Part shown: one piece after another, positions 11,901-22,767 of the stretch
How positions within the stretch are numbered: the first letter of the stretch is position 1
How the letters are laid out: each line of letters begins with the position of its first letter
NCBI RefSeq assembly: GCF_050948215.1
Contig: NC_135163.1
Span: 5,518,001-5,582,000, forward strand
Length of the DNA: 64,000 nt
Direction of reading: 5' to 3'
From: Halictus rubicundus
Taxonomy: Eukaryota; Arthropoda; Insecta; Hymenoptera; Halictidae
Made by a program: the position numbers and the translations under genes
Notes under the pieces: generated by a model
Told to the model about the DNA's origin: nothing
Databases searched by the model: none
The model's input: the letters and a program-made list of their open reading frames with translations, nothing else

Positions 11901-14900
11901 AACAACATTCACCCCTAACACTTTTTTTGATTCGGTCTTGATTTTTAGATAATTGCAAAAACCCGTCATTTTTTGCGTTCACTTAAGATTAAATATATTA
12001 GGACTGGAATTATGTATCTCGATGATTTTTCCTTTGATTGGTTTAAAATAAATAGGGGCATCTTTTTTATTAAGTCAACTTTTTTGGATGACCTTTGGAT
12101 CTTGGTTTTTTTTTTGACATGGGGCACGCCGTGGAGACTGAATGAAGTAACTTCGAATCAAAAAAGGTGTTAGGGGTGAAAGTTGTTCCATTTGGGGTCC
12201 TCTATAGTTGGTTCACGTTTGGCCGTTTAAAAACGGATGACCCTGTATATATTTTTGTTCATATTGTACGTATGGAAATGGTGAAATTTACTCGTACAAT
12301 ACTGAAGTGTTTAGTAATTTATTAAATACAAATAAATATAATAATGTAAAAAATATTTTAAATAATGGATACAGCAATTTTTAGTGGCGCCTTACAGTCG
12401 CCATTCGAGTGCTAAGGGTTAATAAATGCTAGGAAACATCGTCCTAGTCTAAAATCGTCTCGGGCCAGCGAATGCTTCAGAAGTACCAAACACATTTGTA
12501 CGTCGTGGCTGGCCATACTAACCATCCTAACCATGGACAACGCCATAGGAATGGAACGAGAAGTTCCATCGTTTGTTAGCCGGTTTGGCGGGGATAGCAA
12601 CGCGTGAAATAATAAACACGTTAATCGAACGGCGCCAAGCGGAGCCGCCTCCTCCACCGAAGTTTCGCAATACACCCTAGCGGGACCCTAATTGGAAGTA
12701 GATTAGGTTCCCCGGAAATTTCTCCTCGAAATTCAACCGCAATGTTGTTCGCCATCGAGCGCGAATGACAAACAAGTGAATTAGAAACTGTCATGTACTT
12801 CGAAGTGTTCCGTCCGGGACCGAGAAACTTTGGGCTTTGCTCGAGAAAAAGCCAACTACGGTAATGCCTACAATAACTGTCTGCCTTTAGCCAGCTTCGG
12901 TTCAGCGTAACTGTCATAATTTTATCCCCTGACGCTGTCGGGAAACCGGCCCACCTTGCCGAACACTATACTTTACCAAATATGCACTGGGTGAATCGCT
13001 TAACTGTTCCACCGAAATTTACTGGTAATCTGCTTGTTGGATTAAAAAATGTTTCGAACAGAAATGATTAGACATTAACCGGCACGTGCAATGTAACAAT
13101 TAGTTTTTCTTTACATTTCACTTCTTTATCGAGATACGAAGACGACCTTGAGTTTTTGTTTCATAATGTGTAACGTTTAAATACGCAGTCTGAAAGAGCA
13201 TCGAATGCCGAGTAAAAAACTATTAAGGCATATGTGGTGAAAAAGTAATCATTTTCGAGATATTCTATAGTTAATCTTCAGTGGACGTATCATGAGAAAA
13301 CTTTTTTTATATTTCATTATTTGTCCGCGAATCTTTCGCTAATGTGTTCGCCACGTTTTCCCGATTAAAGCGAGTCCAAACACGGCACAATTTGGACCTC
13401 GTTTACTCGTTTAATCCGCGATTTAGTAGAACCTCGATTATCCGAACTAGGACAGCGAATCGCGGATTAAACAAGGAAATACGATCCAAACCGTGTCGTG
13501 TTGGGTATCATTTTAATCGGAGAAGCGTCACGAACGCGTCGGTGAGAGTGTCATAGAAAAATAATTATAAACAAACAAACTATTAAACAAACCAGCGAAG
13601 AGAAGAATATCTCGGTAACTGTTAATTTTTCGCCCTGCATACCTTAATACTTTTTTATTCAGGATTTAATACTCTTTCGAATCGCGTATTTAAATATCAC
13701 ACACGAGGATATAAATACTCAAGGTCACCTTCGTATCTCTTCGAACTTTTGTTTGAAGCTTCCAGTATCCAACCTGAAGGTTACTAATAAAAGATAGAAG
13801 CGACAATTGTTGGAACAAGACAGTATCAACGTGTCGATTCTCGAATCTTGCAAGAGCGAAGTTTACAAAGGGACCGGAAGGGCGGAAAGAGGGCAAAAGG
13901 GGACAGACGTGGAGAGGGTACAAGTAGACACAAGTAGAACGATCGTCCGGGTGATTTTGTTTATAGGAGAATCGGTATCTTCGGTGGACATGTCGCCGAT
14001 CCTGATTGGTCTAGGCGGGACGGCGACCGGTTTGGGTTTAATCGTGACCGGGGTGCTGATGGCGCTTTGGAGGAAGCACGCTGCCACCCCCGCAAAACCG
14101 AAACCACCCCAACAACCCAGCATCGCGACCTTCGCTAGCAAAGGCGAGGAAGAGGACGGGAATCCTGATCTAATTCCCACCACGGCCTTGACCAATCATC
14201 TCATAGGTAATACACCCAGCAATACGCTATGTCGCACACAGTGCCACTCAAATTGTCCTACAATTGTTTCCCAAACTAATAGCTTCTTTGAAAATATGTC
14301 GCAAATTAAAACTACTTATGGTGGTCATGAATTTGGGGGCACGTTCTTCCAAAATTTTTAGCTTTTCTTTGACTCTTTATTATCAACCCTATGTCCGCGT
14401 TCAGTATAGCGAATCAGTGCAACATTCGCACACTTCTAAAAGGACGAGAACTTTTTTCATATTGGACCATACGACTTGGATGTTTTCCTGAAATTAAAAC
14501 AATTAGTTCACTACATTCTCTACTAGAAGTCATATTTCATAACTTTTTGATGTGGGCGTATATTGAAGATTTAAATAACACTCAATATTTTTGAGGTTTC
14601 ATCAATTTTTTATTGGTATTATTATTAAACATTTTCAATGTCGGCCCACGTAAAGTACAGCTTTTAGTATTTTCTCTGCAATTCCGACCAGAAATCGCTA
14701 TTGTACGGAACTCGATATTTTCGTGCAGTGTTCAATTGTATTTTGTTCGGTGTAAGCACGTAGCCCATTGGAAGACGAGTTGATCGACATGCGACATGTT
14801 GGTTTTACGGGGGTTTGTTCGTTCGCAGTTTGAGGGATAATTGCGTGCAAAACTGGAACGGGACGCACAGTAGGTAAACCTTGACACTTTTCGAATTGGA

Positions 14901-16647
14901 CCGGGGAACTGTATCCTGCTAGATCACCGCGTCGGCTGATCTGTAAATGCACCCTCCGTGATACGAATAGCCTTCCGTCACGTTCGCTGAATTTTCTACT
15001 CGGAACTGATGAAAGTGCTCCGGCCAAACGAGAATCGTAAATACATCGGGTCGCGTCTTAAACCACAACCGGATGCTTACAGAACTCTCAGGGCAATTGC
15101 TCGGTACCGGGAAACGTTACATCGATCTGGGACACGGTGTAAGCCCGGTTATTGCAGCCGCCGAAATTCTCCCGAAACCCACCAAATTCGTCTCTGAATT
15201 TTACAGAAAGATGGCCAGCTTATTAACACTAGGAACTCGTCAATGTGAAAGTCGCATTCATTTATTCAACAAATTTATTTCCCGGGTATACATTGTTTGA
15301 AAAAGTGATCAAAAATTTGGATAGATACATTCCTGTTATTCTGACAAAGTAATGTAAAATAAACCTAATGTTAATTAGACGCTGATCAAACGTTTCTAAA
15401 GATGGGAGTACAGACACGATCGCAGGTTAACCCTTAGCACTCGAATGGCGACTGTAAGGCTGTAATATTTTTGACATTATTAAATTTGTTTGTATTTAAT
15501 AAATTACTAAAGATTTCAAGTACTCTACGAGTAAATTGCACCATTTTCGTATGTATAGCATGAAAAAATATATATAGAATGGAAATATTCTAGGTCGGAG
15601 GAAAGATTTTGGTGTTCGAGTTAAAACGGCTTCGAGTGCAAAGGGTTAATTGTATACTTCCAAATTTATTGGGGTCCTCTATATTCGCATTTCGCATAAA
15701 TGTTTAAACATCCGCAGTGTATTAATTATTCCAGTATTCTGGTTCCAACGATCAATCTCAATCCACAAAATATACATAACGAAACGGTGAACGCTCGTAA
15801 AATATACAAAATGCTTTCTACGGTGTTTGAAGCTTTCGAAGCACACTGGGACGTCGAGCGTGCTTTCGTCTCTGTATCTACGAGAGACGATAAATAATTT
15901 CTCTAAGATTCGAATTCTAAATGGAACGTCGATAAGAGTGTGCTTCGATCACAGTGATTCTGCCTATCGGACAAGACAAATCATTTCTTTCGCAACGGTT
16001 CTCGCAGAGACGCGGAACCGGTTCGAATTGAAAGTTTTTCGAGGAACCGGAGAATTCTAAAGGTTAAGCTCCGACGAAACTTTTTTCAGATAGGAAGCTT
16101 TTACATTGTGGGTCGCTGCCACGGAGGCCGCGACAGCTGGAGGGTCGAGAGATGTCCCACGATGTCGCAGAAGACTCGGATTATCCGCGAGCATCGCCAA
16201 ACGTGAGTAATCGGATTCTCATCGTCGCGACGCGTCGCGTCGGCTTCGGTACGCGAAAAACGACGGCGAACGTGTGGGAACGGTGACAAATCGAGATCGA
16301 TGCGAATCGAGATCGCCCTCTAAAAGAACGTTCCGGCTGGTACGATCACGCGTTCAACTAATTTATTCAATATTTTCCTCGCAATCCGCCGCAAACGTGC
16401 CAATTAGCATGTTCGACCCTCCGTGAACAACCTCTGGATCGTTTGTGTCCGCAGCGAAATTTCATTCGATGAAAAACAATTCAATTTCAATAAACAACGA
16501 CGCAATTTATGATGAGCGATCCCCAATGATTAACAACTGCTCTCTGTTCTCTTTTTTGCAGACATTTTACAGCCTCCAAAGACCACACAGATATTCAGAG
16601 ACAGTGATTCGAAGCGCAGCGATACAAGAGAGCTGCATCTAAAATGA
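2491..16647 (+). CDS. Sidestep-family Ig/FN3 transmembrane receptor, 3' part only
   Basis: Cell-surface adhesion protein of the insect Sidestep family, which bind Beat receptors in axon guidance and synaptic matching (family knowledge). Exons: 2491-2650, 3558-3905, 8541-8807, 13967-14206 and a tentative last exon 16562-16647; phases agree at each junction. The first encodes the end of an Ig domain (SAGRYTC). The second encodes the family hallmark APICK followed by an Ig domain ending LNYTP..DYGTLGCWASN. The third is an FN3-like domain (QNCTAQNQTG, GYDGGLPQKF). The fourth has a transmembrane helix (ILIGLGGTATGLGLIVTGVL) and the start of the cytoplasmic tail. The signal peptide and first Ig domains lie outside the window. 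The donor after 3905 (GTTCGT) is weak. The tail is uncertain: an extra exon at 16090-16202 ending in a strong donor (GTGAGT) would shift the final exon into another frame. Which Sidestep paralogue this is cannot be told. Confidence 0.8.
2651..3557 (+). other. intron of the side-like gene with a poly-C run
   Basis: Clean GT-AG intron with a consensus donor (GTAAGTATAG) and an acceptor ending GTTGCAG. Its only striking content is a run of 14 C at 3363-3376. I see no exon inside. Confidence 0.7.
4182..4260. mobile_element. TTAA-flanked palindromic MITE (short form), copy 1
   Basis: Begins TTAA-CCCTTTGCACTCGG and ends CCGAGTGCAAAGGG-TTAA, with an inner palindrome GTCCCCTCTAAGGGGAC. TTAA target duplications with inverted repeats starting CCC are typical of piggyBac-superfamily elements (established knowledge). 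No coding capacity. The same ends occur at 4472, 9335, 11765 and 15427. Confidence 0.75.
4472..4550. mobile_element. TTAA-flanked palindromic MITE (short form), copy 2
   Basis: Identical by eye to the copy at 4182-4260 and exactly 290 bp away within the minisatellite. It therefore most likely arose by amplification of the satellite block and not by a second transposition. Confidence 0.75.
4836..8540 (+). other. remainder of the side-like intron with CpG-rich islands
   Basis: No exon recognised. Two CpG-rich stretches (about 5.2-5.65 kb and 6.6-7.15 kb) stand out from AT-rich surroundings; the long open frames in them (for instance 6609-7148) look like by-products of GC content. They are reasonable candidates for intronic enhancers, but that is inference. 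A tandem duplication follows at 7262-8059. The intron ends with a good acceptor (GTTGTCGCAG) at 8540. Confidence 0.5.
7262..8059 (+). repeat. direct tandem duplication, period about 412 bp
   Basis: Two head-to-tail copies, starting near 7266 and 7678 with GTTCTGGGAC in both. They share ACATATATCGAGTGAAGACT and AGCGTCTGCAG and continue nearly identical for almost 400 bp. Differences are few substitutions and small indels. The beginning of the unit (GGGACTTTTATCGGCTAGAT then ACATATATCG) recurs inverted at 60.11-60.16 kb inside the BEL remnant, so the duplicated piece derives from a dispersed repeat family. Confidence 0.9.
8911..8979 (+). repeat. (TC)n microsatellite
   Basis: Uninterrupted TC run of 69 bp, 104 bp 3' of the FN3 exon. 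It is the reverse complement of the GA run at 1629-1698. Confidence 0.97.
9161..9628. mobile_element. CACTAGG-ended MITE interrupted by a TTAA MITE
   Basis: Starts CACTAGGTTTACGG and ends with CCGTGAACCTGGTG, the approximate inverted complement. Its body matches the uninterrupted copy at 9787-9982 (shared TACCCAAAGAAATAA and TCTCATGTATG), except that a 250-bp TTAA-flanked element (9335-9584) sits in the middle. Confidence 0.75.
9335..9584. mobile_element. TTAA-flanked piggyBac-like MITE (long form), nested
   Basis: Ends TTAA-CCCTTTGCACTCGG and CGAGTGCAAAGGG-TTAA, 250 bp in all with both TTAA. The neighbouring empty copy of the host element at 9787-9982 has a single TTAA at the matching place, which supports TTAA as a true target-site duplication. 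Confidence 0.8.
9787..9982. mobile_element. CACTAGG-ended MITE, uninterrupted copy
   Basis: 196 bp from CACTAGGTTTACGG to CCGTAAACCTAGTG, perfect inverted ends of 14 bp. Non-coding. Same family as 9161-9628; the two copies are 158 bp apart. Confidence 0.75.
11765..12422. mobile_element. TTAA-flanked piggyBac-like MITE (long form) with nested insertion
   Basis: TTAA-CCCTTTGCACTCG at the left and CGAGTGCTAAGGG-TTAA at the right, 658 bp. Without the nested 403-bp element it is about the size of the family members at 9335 and 15427. The interior (GTTTAGTAATTTATTAAATA region) matches 15427-15649 in reverse orientation, showing one family. Confidence 0.75.
11843..12245. mobile_element. Tc1/mariner-like MITE with TA duplication
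   Basis: Starts CAGGGTCATCCGTTTTTAAA and ends with its near-exact inverted complement, about 60 bp of inverted repeat with small changes. TA dinucleotides flank both sides (11841-11842, 12246-12247), the usual target duplication of the Tc1/mariner superfamily (established knowledge). 403 bp, no coding capacity. It is younger than the TTAA element that it interrupts. Confidence 0.75.
14207..16561 (+). other. last intron region of the side-like gene, with a possible small exon
   Basis: Mostly non-coding. A possible 113-bp exon lies at 16090-16202 (acceptor TTTTTTCAG, donor AACGTGAGTAA); its use would change the C-terminal frame. A TTAA MITE lies at 15427-15649. Confidence 0.45.
15427..15649. 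mobile_element. TTAA-flanked piggyBac-like MITE (long form), reverse orientation
   Basis: TTAA-CCCTTAGCACTCG to CGAGTGCAAAGGG-TTAA, 223 bp. Internal sequence is homologous to 11765-12422 in the opposite orientation. Confidence 0.8.
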
Positions 16648-16835
16648 ACGCGATGATCCGGGACCGGAAGCGGCCATGTTGGATCGCGGTAGCCGTAAAC
16701 GGTGACTGACATATACGGGAAAAATCAAAAAAGACTAAAAAGCCATGCTTGCACGACACCATTGTACACGTTTCAGCGTACGAAGAACATAATTAGCCAC
16801 GACGGAACAGTATGCCTTTGTAAATATTGTATATA

Positions 16836-16841
16836 AATAAA
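16836..16841 (+). terminator. poly(A) signal AATAAA of the side-like gene
   Basis: Canonical AATAAA about 190 bp after the tentative stop codon, in an AT-rich context (TTGTATATAAATAAAACACA). It supports the end of this transcription unit near 16.86 kb. Confidence 0.6.
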
Positions 16842-18603
16842 ACACATCGATTTCGTGTTACCCGATTGATTCCCCGATCAGAAACAAAAAGAGGACACGT
16901 ATTCCCGCGTGTCCACGACGCACCGGTCAACTTTTTCTCTTATTAGTTATTTAATCGATCGCGTGCCGAACCGCACGCATGCGTCCATTTTATTCGCGAG
17001 GCAAACGAAACGCTACCGAACAAAGAAGGAGCTCGAAACTGCGGCCATTATCGTTTCGCCGCTCTAGGAATTTCGTTGGAACGCGTGGGATGATGGTCCA
17101 GCACGCGAGATTCCACCCGATCAATATTATTTTAATTTTTACAAATTAAAAGATTTCATAAATGGAACGTAAAAAGAATTTTAGAAGCGTGACCGGAAAA
17201 TGAAATGCTCTGGATACATTTAATTACCGGCAGAAGCTGTGCTTAAATTTTGTTAATGGGTTCATCGAAATTAACAAAGTTTATCGATTCACTTATCGAA
17301 ATTTGTTACATACTTTAAGAGGGACAATTTGTTTCGAGAAAACGAATTTGCAGTGTAGTAATTAGCATACGAAATTCTGTGAGAGCATAGAATAATTAGG
17401 TTTCGTGATACACAGAAAATAATAGAACAGATTGTTAATGTCCCCAATATTTATACTATTTTCTATTTAGAGTAACTGGAAACTTATTTCCACCCTTAAC
17501 AATCGCGATGCCCAGAAAATAATGGGACAATGTAATTTTTCACGTGCCTGATGTTCCTATTATTTTCTATTTCTTCTGTGTTTTGTTTTTCTCGGAAACG
17601 CATAAAATCCGCAGTCGGTAGTGATAGTCTTCCTGTACGGTTACAGTGCAATTTCTTTCGTTAAATGCACCGTGCTGACCCGGACGGTTCGGTTACTTAT
17701 GACCGAGGCATCTTCGATCGAGCGAGTTTATTTACCGTGCTGAACGCACGAGAGACGTCCGCGCAAATAGAACGCGTTACCCTGGAGATAATAGTCCGCC
17801 GTTTCTATTCCTAGGACATTTCAACTGCAGACAGTCGAAGCTGAGACGTTGAGAAAGTAGATCGTCTTGACGGTATCTCTCGGCTGCAGCAAGTCGAATG
17901 CGATTTTGAATAAAAGTATTTCGAGGAGGAACTGTTGGGATTCTTTCGATGATTTTTCTCTTTCCCCAGCATCGCTCTACTGGATCAATGAAACGAGTTG
18001 CTTCATGGACTTCTTCGGTAAGCTAAAGTCTTCTGAATTTCTTGTTGCCGTTTTACGACGTTAAAATACTGGATTTCTAAAAAGAGTTATTCCGTTTATT
18101 ATCAGTCTGTACATATTCTTTCTTTGAGGAATTTTCTATGACGTTCAATCGTACTTGTTAGATTGCATAGTTTCTCAGTAGGTATCTACACATATTTTTA
18201 TGTCGTAAGTATGTTATAACTGATAATTATCATAGTACGCGAATGTTGAGTTTTCGGTGTTTCTCGCTTTACGGATAATTTCGCGAATCTAGGAGGAAGC
18301 CACATAGAATAGCATGAACGTCAATATTGTTACAAATAACATTGCAGAACGGTATATTTTCACGAGAAAGTCTGTCAGACAAATGTTACGTTCTATGCAT
18401 TTACAACCATAGCAATTTAATTAGTCAACACTGTTTAACCCACTTTTGGGAAGTTCAAAATTGCAAGAGAAATACGGCTAGATGATTATTATATTTGATT
18501 TAGATGGAACAGGAATATACATGAAATTATAGAAAGTCGTGATTTAATCATTGGAAGGCGAACAATTTTAAAAATATTTTCAATAATGATTCTACGGAGT
18601 TGG
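16842..18603. other. intergenic region with a short inverted-repeat element
   Basis: No gene recognised. At 17411-17580 a 170-bp segment starts CACAGAAAATAATAGAACA and ends with an inverted, slightly longer version, suggesting an old MITE. CpG-rich stretches occur at 16.9-17.1 and 17.6-17.9 kb. Confidence 0.4.
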
Positions 18604-19332
18604 TACCAGAGAGGATACGAGTGCTCACACCCGGAGTGCCATCGGTATAGCGCTGCTCCCAATTTTAGCTTGGATCAAATCCCGTGGCGCCACGTACAAC
18701 TTCCGGCAAAAATCTCCAAACAGCGCCATTACCTCATAGTAGCGAAACGCCCAAGCTTGTAGCCGATTAGTGTTCAGGATTCTTCCGCTGGGTGGCGCCA
18801 CGTACAAGTTCCAGCAAAATCTGCAAACAGCGCCATTACCTCGTAGTGGCGAAACGCCCAAGCTTGTAGCCGATTAGTGTTCGGGATTCTTCCGCTGGGT
18901 GGCGCCACGTACAACTTCCAGCAAAATCTGCAAACAGCGCCATTACCTCGTAGTGGCAAAACGCCCAAGCTTGTAGCCAATTAGTTACGGATTTCCACCG
19001 CCAGGTGCCGCTGGCGGCACCAATGTCGGTAACGCAGTCAGTAAAGTTTCGCTAACAGTTTGAGCGTTTTGCCGCTACGATCTAGTGGCGCTATTTTCAG
19101 ATTTTCAGGAGCAGATGATTCCTGCCGCTTATTGCACTACCACTTATGGGAATATCGGCAAGAATCATTTGTTCTGTTCTTTAGGGGTTGGATATTAACA
19201 CAAAGGAAATTAGGAATTTTAGTGTCTGGCTGTAAAGATGATGCAGATTAGGCTAAAAAGGCTAAAAAGACTAAAAAGTTGATGCAGAAAAGTGGGGACA
19301 CTAAAACCCCGAGCGTGAGCACTCTCGTTTCC
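18604..19332. mobile_element. inverted-repeat element with three internal 108-bp tandem repeats
   Basis: Left end TACCAGAGAGGATACGAGTG (then CTCACACCCGG); right end, inverted, CAGGAAACGAGAGTGCTCAC (then GCTCGGGG). Between 18685 and about 19000 lie three tandem repeats with periods 108 and 107 (each starting TGGCGCCACGTACAA). Around 19050-19090 part of the unit appears inverted (CGTTTTGCCGCTACGATCTA). A third copy of the end sequence is found inverted at 28976-29011. No coding capacity. Confidence 0.6.
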
Positions 19333-19799
19333 TGTATGCTTCAACCAATGCTTCGTCCGACATTACCATAGATCGGAAATTGCTGAAAGCACAAACGAGG
19401 TATAGAAGTAGATTAATTAACCAATGTTATTGTCTTGCCTCACGACCGCGGGAATCTGAGCCTCTTGCCGCATCTCCCCCTTACAATTTCTGTGTCATCC
19501 TACCTACCATATGTGGATACCCGATACAAATTGGTTTCTCGACTCTATCGCTACGAAACGCTGCACTTACATTGCAGCCATGTGCGACAACCATGTGCGA
19601 TAACATGGTTACCGACGCGAAAATCAACATTACGTGTAAACTTTTATATTTTATTTTAACACAATCATTTCATGTAAGAATGAACGAGGAACGAATAAAG
19701 ACAATTGTAATGAAAAGACCAATGTGCGTATTTAATTATGGAACCCACAATTTTCCCGAACTTCCTACTTTTCCTTGAGTTATACAATTGAATTTCGGT

Positions 19800-21066
19800 G
19801 CCACCTCTTCCAATATCATATTCTCCTAATAGAAAATTCGATTTTTCGGAAATTCTCGACCGTCTGGCTTGTCGTTGACTTATACTACTGAAATTTCGAA
19901 AACTTTCCGGCCGTCTGACTTGTCGTTGAGCTGAACTATTGAAATTTCGACATTTCGACCGTCTGGCTTGTCGTCAACTTATACTACTGAAATTCCGAGA
20001 ATTTTGGCCGTCTGACTTGACGTTGACTTGTACTACTGAAATTAGGATACCTCCCTTGATATCATGTTCTCCTAATACAAAAGTTCAAATTTCACGAAAT
20101 TTTTCGCGAAAATCTCGGCCGTCTGACTTGTGGTTGACCTATACTACTGAATTTCCGAGAATTTCGGCCGTCTGAGTTGTGGTTGACCTATACTACTGAA
20201 TTTCCGAGAATTTTGGCCGTCTGACTTGACGTTGACTTGTACTACTGAAATTAGGATACCTCCTTTGATATCATGTTCTCCTAATACAAAAGTTCAAATT
20301 TCACGAAATTTTTCGCGAAAATCTCGGCCGTCTGACTTGTGGTTGACCTATACTACTGAATTTCCGAGAATTTCGGCCGTCTGACTTGACGTTGACTTGT
20401 ACTACTGAAATTAGGATAACTCCTTTGATATCATGTTCTCCTAATACAAAAGTTCAAATTTCACGAAATTTTTCGCGAAAATCTCGGCCGTCTGACTTGT
20501 GGTTGACCTATACTACTGAATTTCCGAGAATTTCGGCCGTCTGACTTGACGTTGACTCGTACTACTGAAATTAGGATACCTCCTTTGATATCATGTTCTC
20601 CTAATACAAAAGTTGAAATTTCACGATATTTTTCGCGAAAATCTCGGCCGTCTGACTTGTGGTTGACCTATACTACTGAATTTCCGAGAATTTTGGCCGT
20701 CTGACTTGACGTTGACTCGTACTACTGAAATTAGGATACCTCCTTTGATATCATGTTCTCCTAATACAAAAGTTGAAATTTCACGATATTTTTCGCGAAA
20801 ATCTCGGCCGTCTGAGTTGTGGTTGACCTATACTACTGAATTTCCGAGAATTTTGGCCGTCTGACTTGACGTTGACTCGTACTACTGAAATTAGGATACC
20901 TCCTTTGATATCATGTTCTCCTAATACAAAAGTTCCAAATTTCCCGAAAATTTCGTGAAAATTTCAACCGTCTGGCTTGTCGTTGATTTGTACTACTGAA
21001 TCGATTCTCAGAATTTTAGAAAATTCTCGGAAATTTCAGTAGTATAAGTCAACGACAAGTCAGACG
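19800..21066 (+). repeat. 160-bp satellite array
   Basis: From about 20250 the period is exactly 160 bp (unit marker TTAGGATACC or TTAGGATAAC at 20251, 20411, 20571, 20731 and 20891). The first interval, from 20042, is longer (209 bp) through an extra sub-repeat. Each monomer contains two to three sub-repeats of about 50 bp built on CCGTCTGACTTG followed by TTGAC and TACTACTGAA. The array ends in an inverted sub-repeat at about 21030-21066 (TTTCAGTAGTATAAGTCAAC). Confidence 0.93.
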
Positions 21067-21887
21067 CTCGAAATTGTCGCAGCAATTTCAAAAATTTTAT
21101 TAATGTCATTCTAATATCTAATATATTCGTGTCCAGGGTAGAGAAAAGGGAACACAGTAACTCTTGTAACTCATATTCTTTATTTTTCACCATATAAATT
21201 ACAATTTTAATATGTACATTACTGGATAAGACAAAATAGAATTAAAATGAAGAATGGTATTGGCCGTCTCGCAGGCGAATGGGTACTAATAGGTGATAGT
21301 AGCAGTACCACGTGTAGCGTTGTCGAGTATTTACTATCCGTTCTGAGGATCGATTTTGGACGTTCTACCCGAAGACTATTTGGCAGTCTGGTTCCCCAGC
21401 CTGATAGCTTCCGAACGCGAAAGATGCTCGCAGGAACTTAAAAAGACAGATGCGGAAGTAGAGTTCGGTAGAGCTTCAATAGTTCCACTAATAATTTTCT
21501 TTTCTAATAGTTACTCTAATAATTTTTGGGCAGTCAACTCGCAATCTGTAGCACGAAAACAGTGAAAAAATCCAACTGAAAAATCTTTGTGAATGTAAGT
21601 GAAAGTTCACTCTGTATTTTCTAATTGCAAACATCTGTGGATCGTTTAATAAGCGAGTTATTAACAATGTTACCTCATGAACTACGCAGGCGAACGAAAA
21701 GGGTCTGTATCAGTCCCCTCTGGCCGTAAAGTACATAAATAAGTCCTTGTCGGATACCAACTTTCTATCGGAAAAGAAGAAGAATTAGAAGAGTCGCAGA
21801 AAAGTAGGGGGCACCAAGTTTTTATAATTAGTAAAACTAAGACTTTAAATATAATTAGTAAGTTAAAACTTTAAATTCTAATTTACA
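21067..21887. other. spacer between satellite and hairpin-rich units
   Basis: No repeat unit, RNA gene or coding exon recognised. AT-rich with short spurious open frames. Confidence 0.4.
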
Positions 21888-21924
21888 ATGTTATCGCAAA
21901 TTTTAAACGAGCAGCTATTAGCTC

Positions 21925-21980
21925 GGTATTATTCTCTATTCGTAAGATATTAGAAGATCTTACAAGTAGAGAATAATACC
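21925..21980 (+). repeat. long hairpin H1, unit 1
   Basis: Stem of 24 bp with one G-U type and one true mismatch around an 8-nt loop ATTAGAAG. The corresponding hairpins of units 2 and 3 have perfect 20-bp stems at 24012-24061 and 26152-26201, with the loop TACTAGAAGT. Confidence 0.9.
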
Positions 21981-22119
21981 GATTGCCCAGGTCTCACCAC
22001 GAGGAGGTTGCTGCACGAGAGACCCGAAAGGAAGCCAGAAGGAATTCAATACGCTTCCTTCTGACTCCCTTTCTTACAACGACGCTTTCAAGTTTTACAA
22101 ACTAAATTTCGCAGCGCAT

Positions 22120-22613
22120 GTCGAGTAATTATTGCGGAGAAAATGGTGTGTATCGGAGAAGAAGTCTCCGATCCACGAGGGATCAAAAACGAATCAGGCA
22201 AAAGGCTCTGATTCTTTCAAATAGAGAAACAAAATCGAACCAGAGCAGAAGGCTCTGGTTCGAGGGCGACGCGACGCGTACAATGTTTGCAGAACCAACT
22301 CCAGCCAGTACCGATACCCGACGTGTCCTCACGAAGAGCGATGGCCGAGAGAAGCGTTCAAACGATACCCTAAGTTTCCCCCACCCACCTGTCGCCAGGC
22401 AACGACTAGCGTTGAGGCGACTCGGGTGGACTTACGGCAGGGAGGATTTTACACGAGTGAACAGGTCTCTCGGACATCCCTCTCAATGGATCTACGCCGA
22501 GCACCGGTACCAACCGGTCTGGTGCATACAAGCAAGGTCCGACACAGCAGAAGGCTGTGTCGGAGTCAAAAATCGAGCCGAGGAAAGTCAAGTTACGGCA
22601 ATAATTACTCGAC
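22120..22613. repeat. inverted-repeat-bounded segment (IR1) with internal hairpins
   Basis: Arms GTCGAGTAATTATTGC (22120-22135) and its exact complement (22598-22613). Inside are perfect hairpins: 22152-22172 (7-bp stem), 22191-22214 (7-bp stem), 22235-22263 (11-bp stem, loop CAGAAGG) and 22538-22564 (10-bp stem, loop CAGAAGG). Copies lie at 26344-26837 (identical by eye) and, more diverged, near 24203-24764. Confidence 0.85.
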
Positions 22614-22662
22614 ATAATTACAACGACGATCGACTATCTTAATAACTAATGTACGCACGCAA

Positions 22663-22767
22663 GTCGAGCAATTATTGTGGGCAAAAATTACTGGCCACAG
22701 CAGAAGACTGTGACCCAAATCAACAAACGAATTTAACAAAATGAATCTAACACAATAATTGCTCGAC
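22663..22767. repeat. inverted-repeat-bounded segment (IR2)
   Basis: Arms GTCGAGCAATTATTGTG and its exact complement, 17 bp, spanning 105 bp, with an internal hairpin around a CAGAAGA loop (GGCCACAG / CTGTGACC). Compared with IR1, the arms differ at two positions and both changes are mirrored in the partner arm. A copy is present at 26887-26991. Confidence 0.85.

Larger units (their letters stand above)
8808..13966 (+). other. large intron of the side-like gene, rich in MITEs
   Basis: The donor at 8808 (GTGCGTAAGT) is preferred to GTAAGT at 8812 because only the first keeps the frame into the transmembrane exon at 13967. The intron holds the (TC)n run, several inverted-repeat elements between 9.1 and 12.4 kb (listed separately) and a CpG-rich stretch at about 10.7-11.35 kb. 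I see no further exon. Confidence 0.6.

Noticed and set aside
15228..15373. Possible further CACTAGG-type MITE
   Set aside because: Only the first 7 bp of each end fit (CACTAGG and a degenerate CCTAATG); not enough to call.
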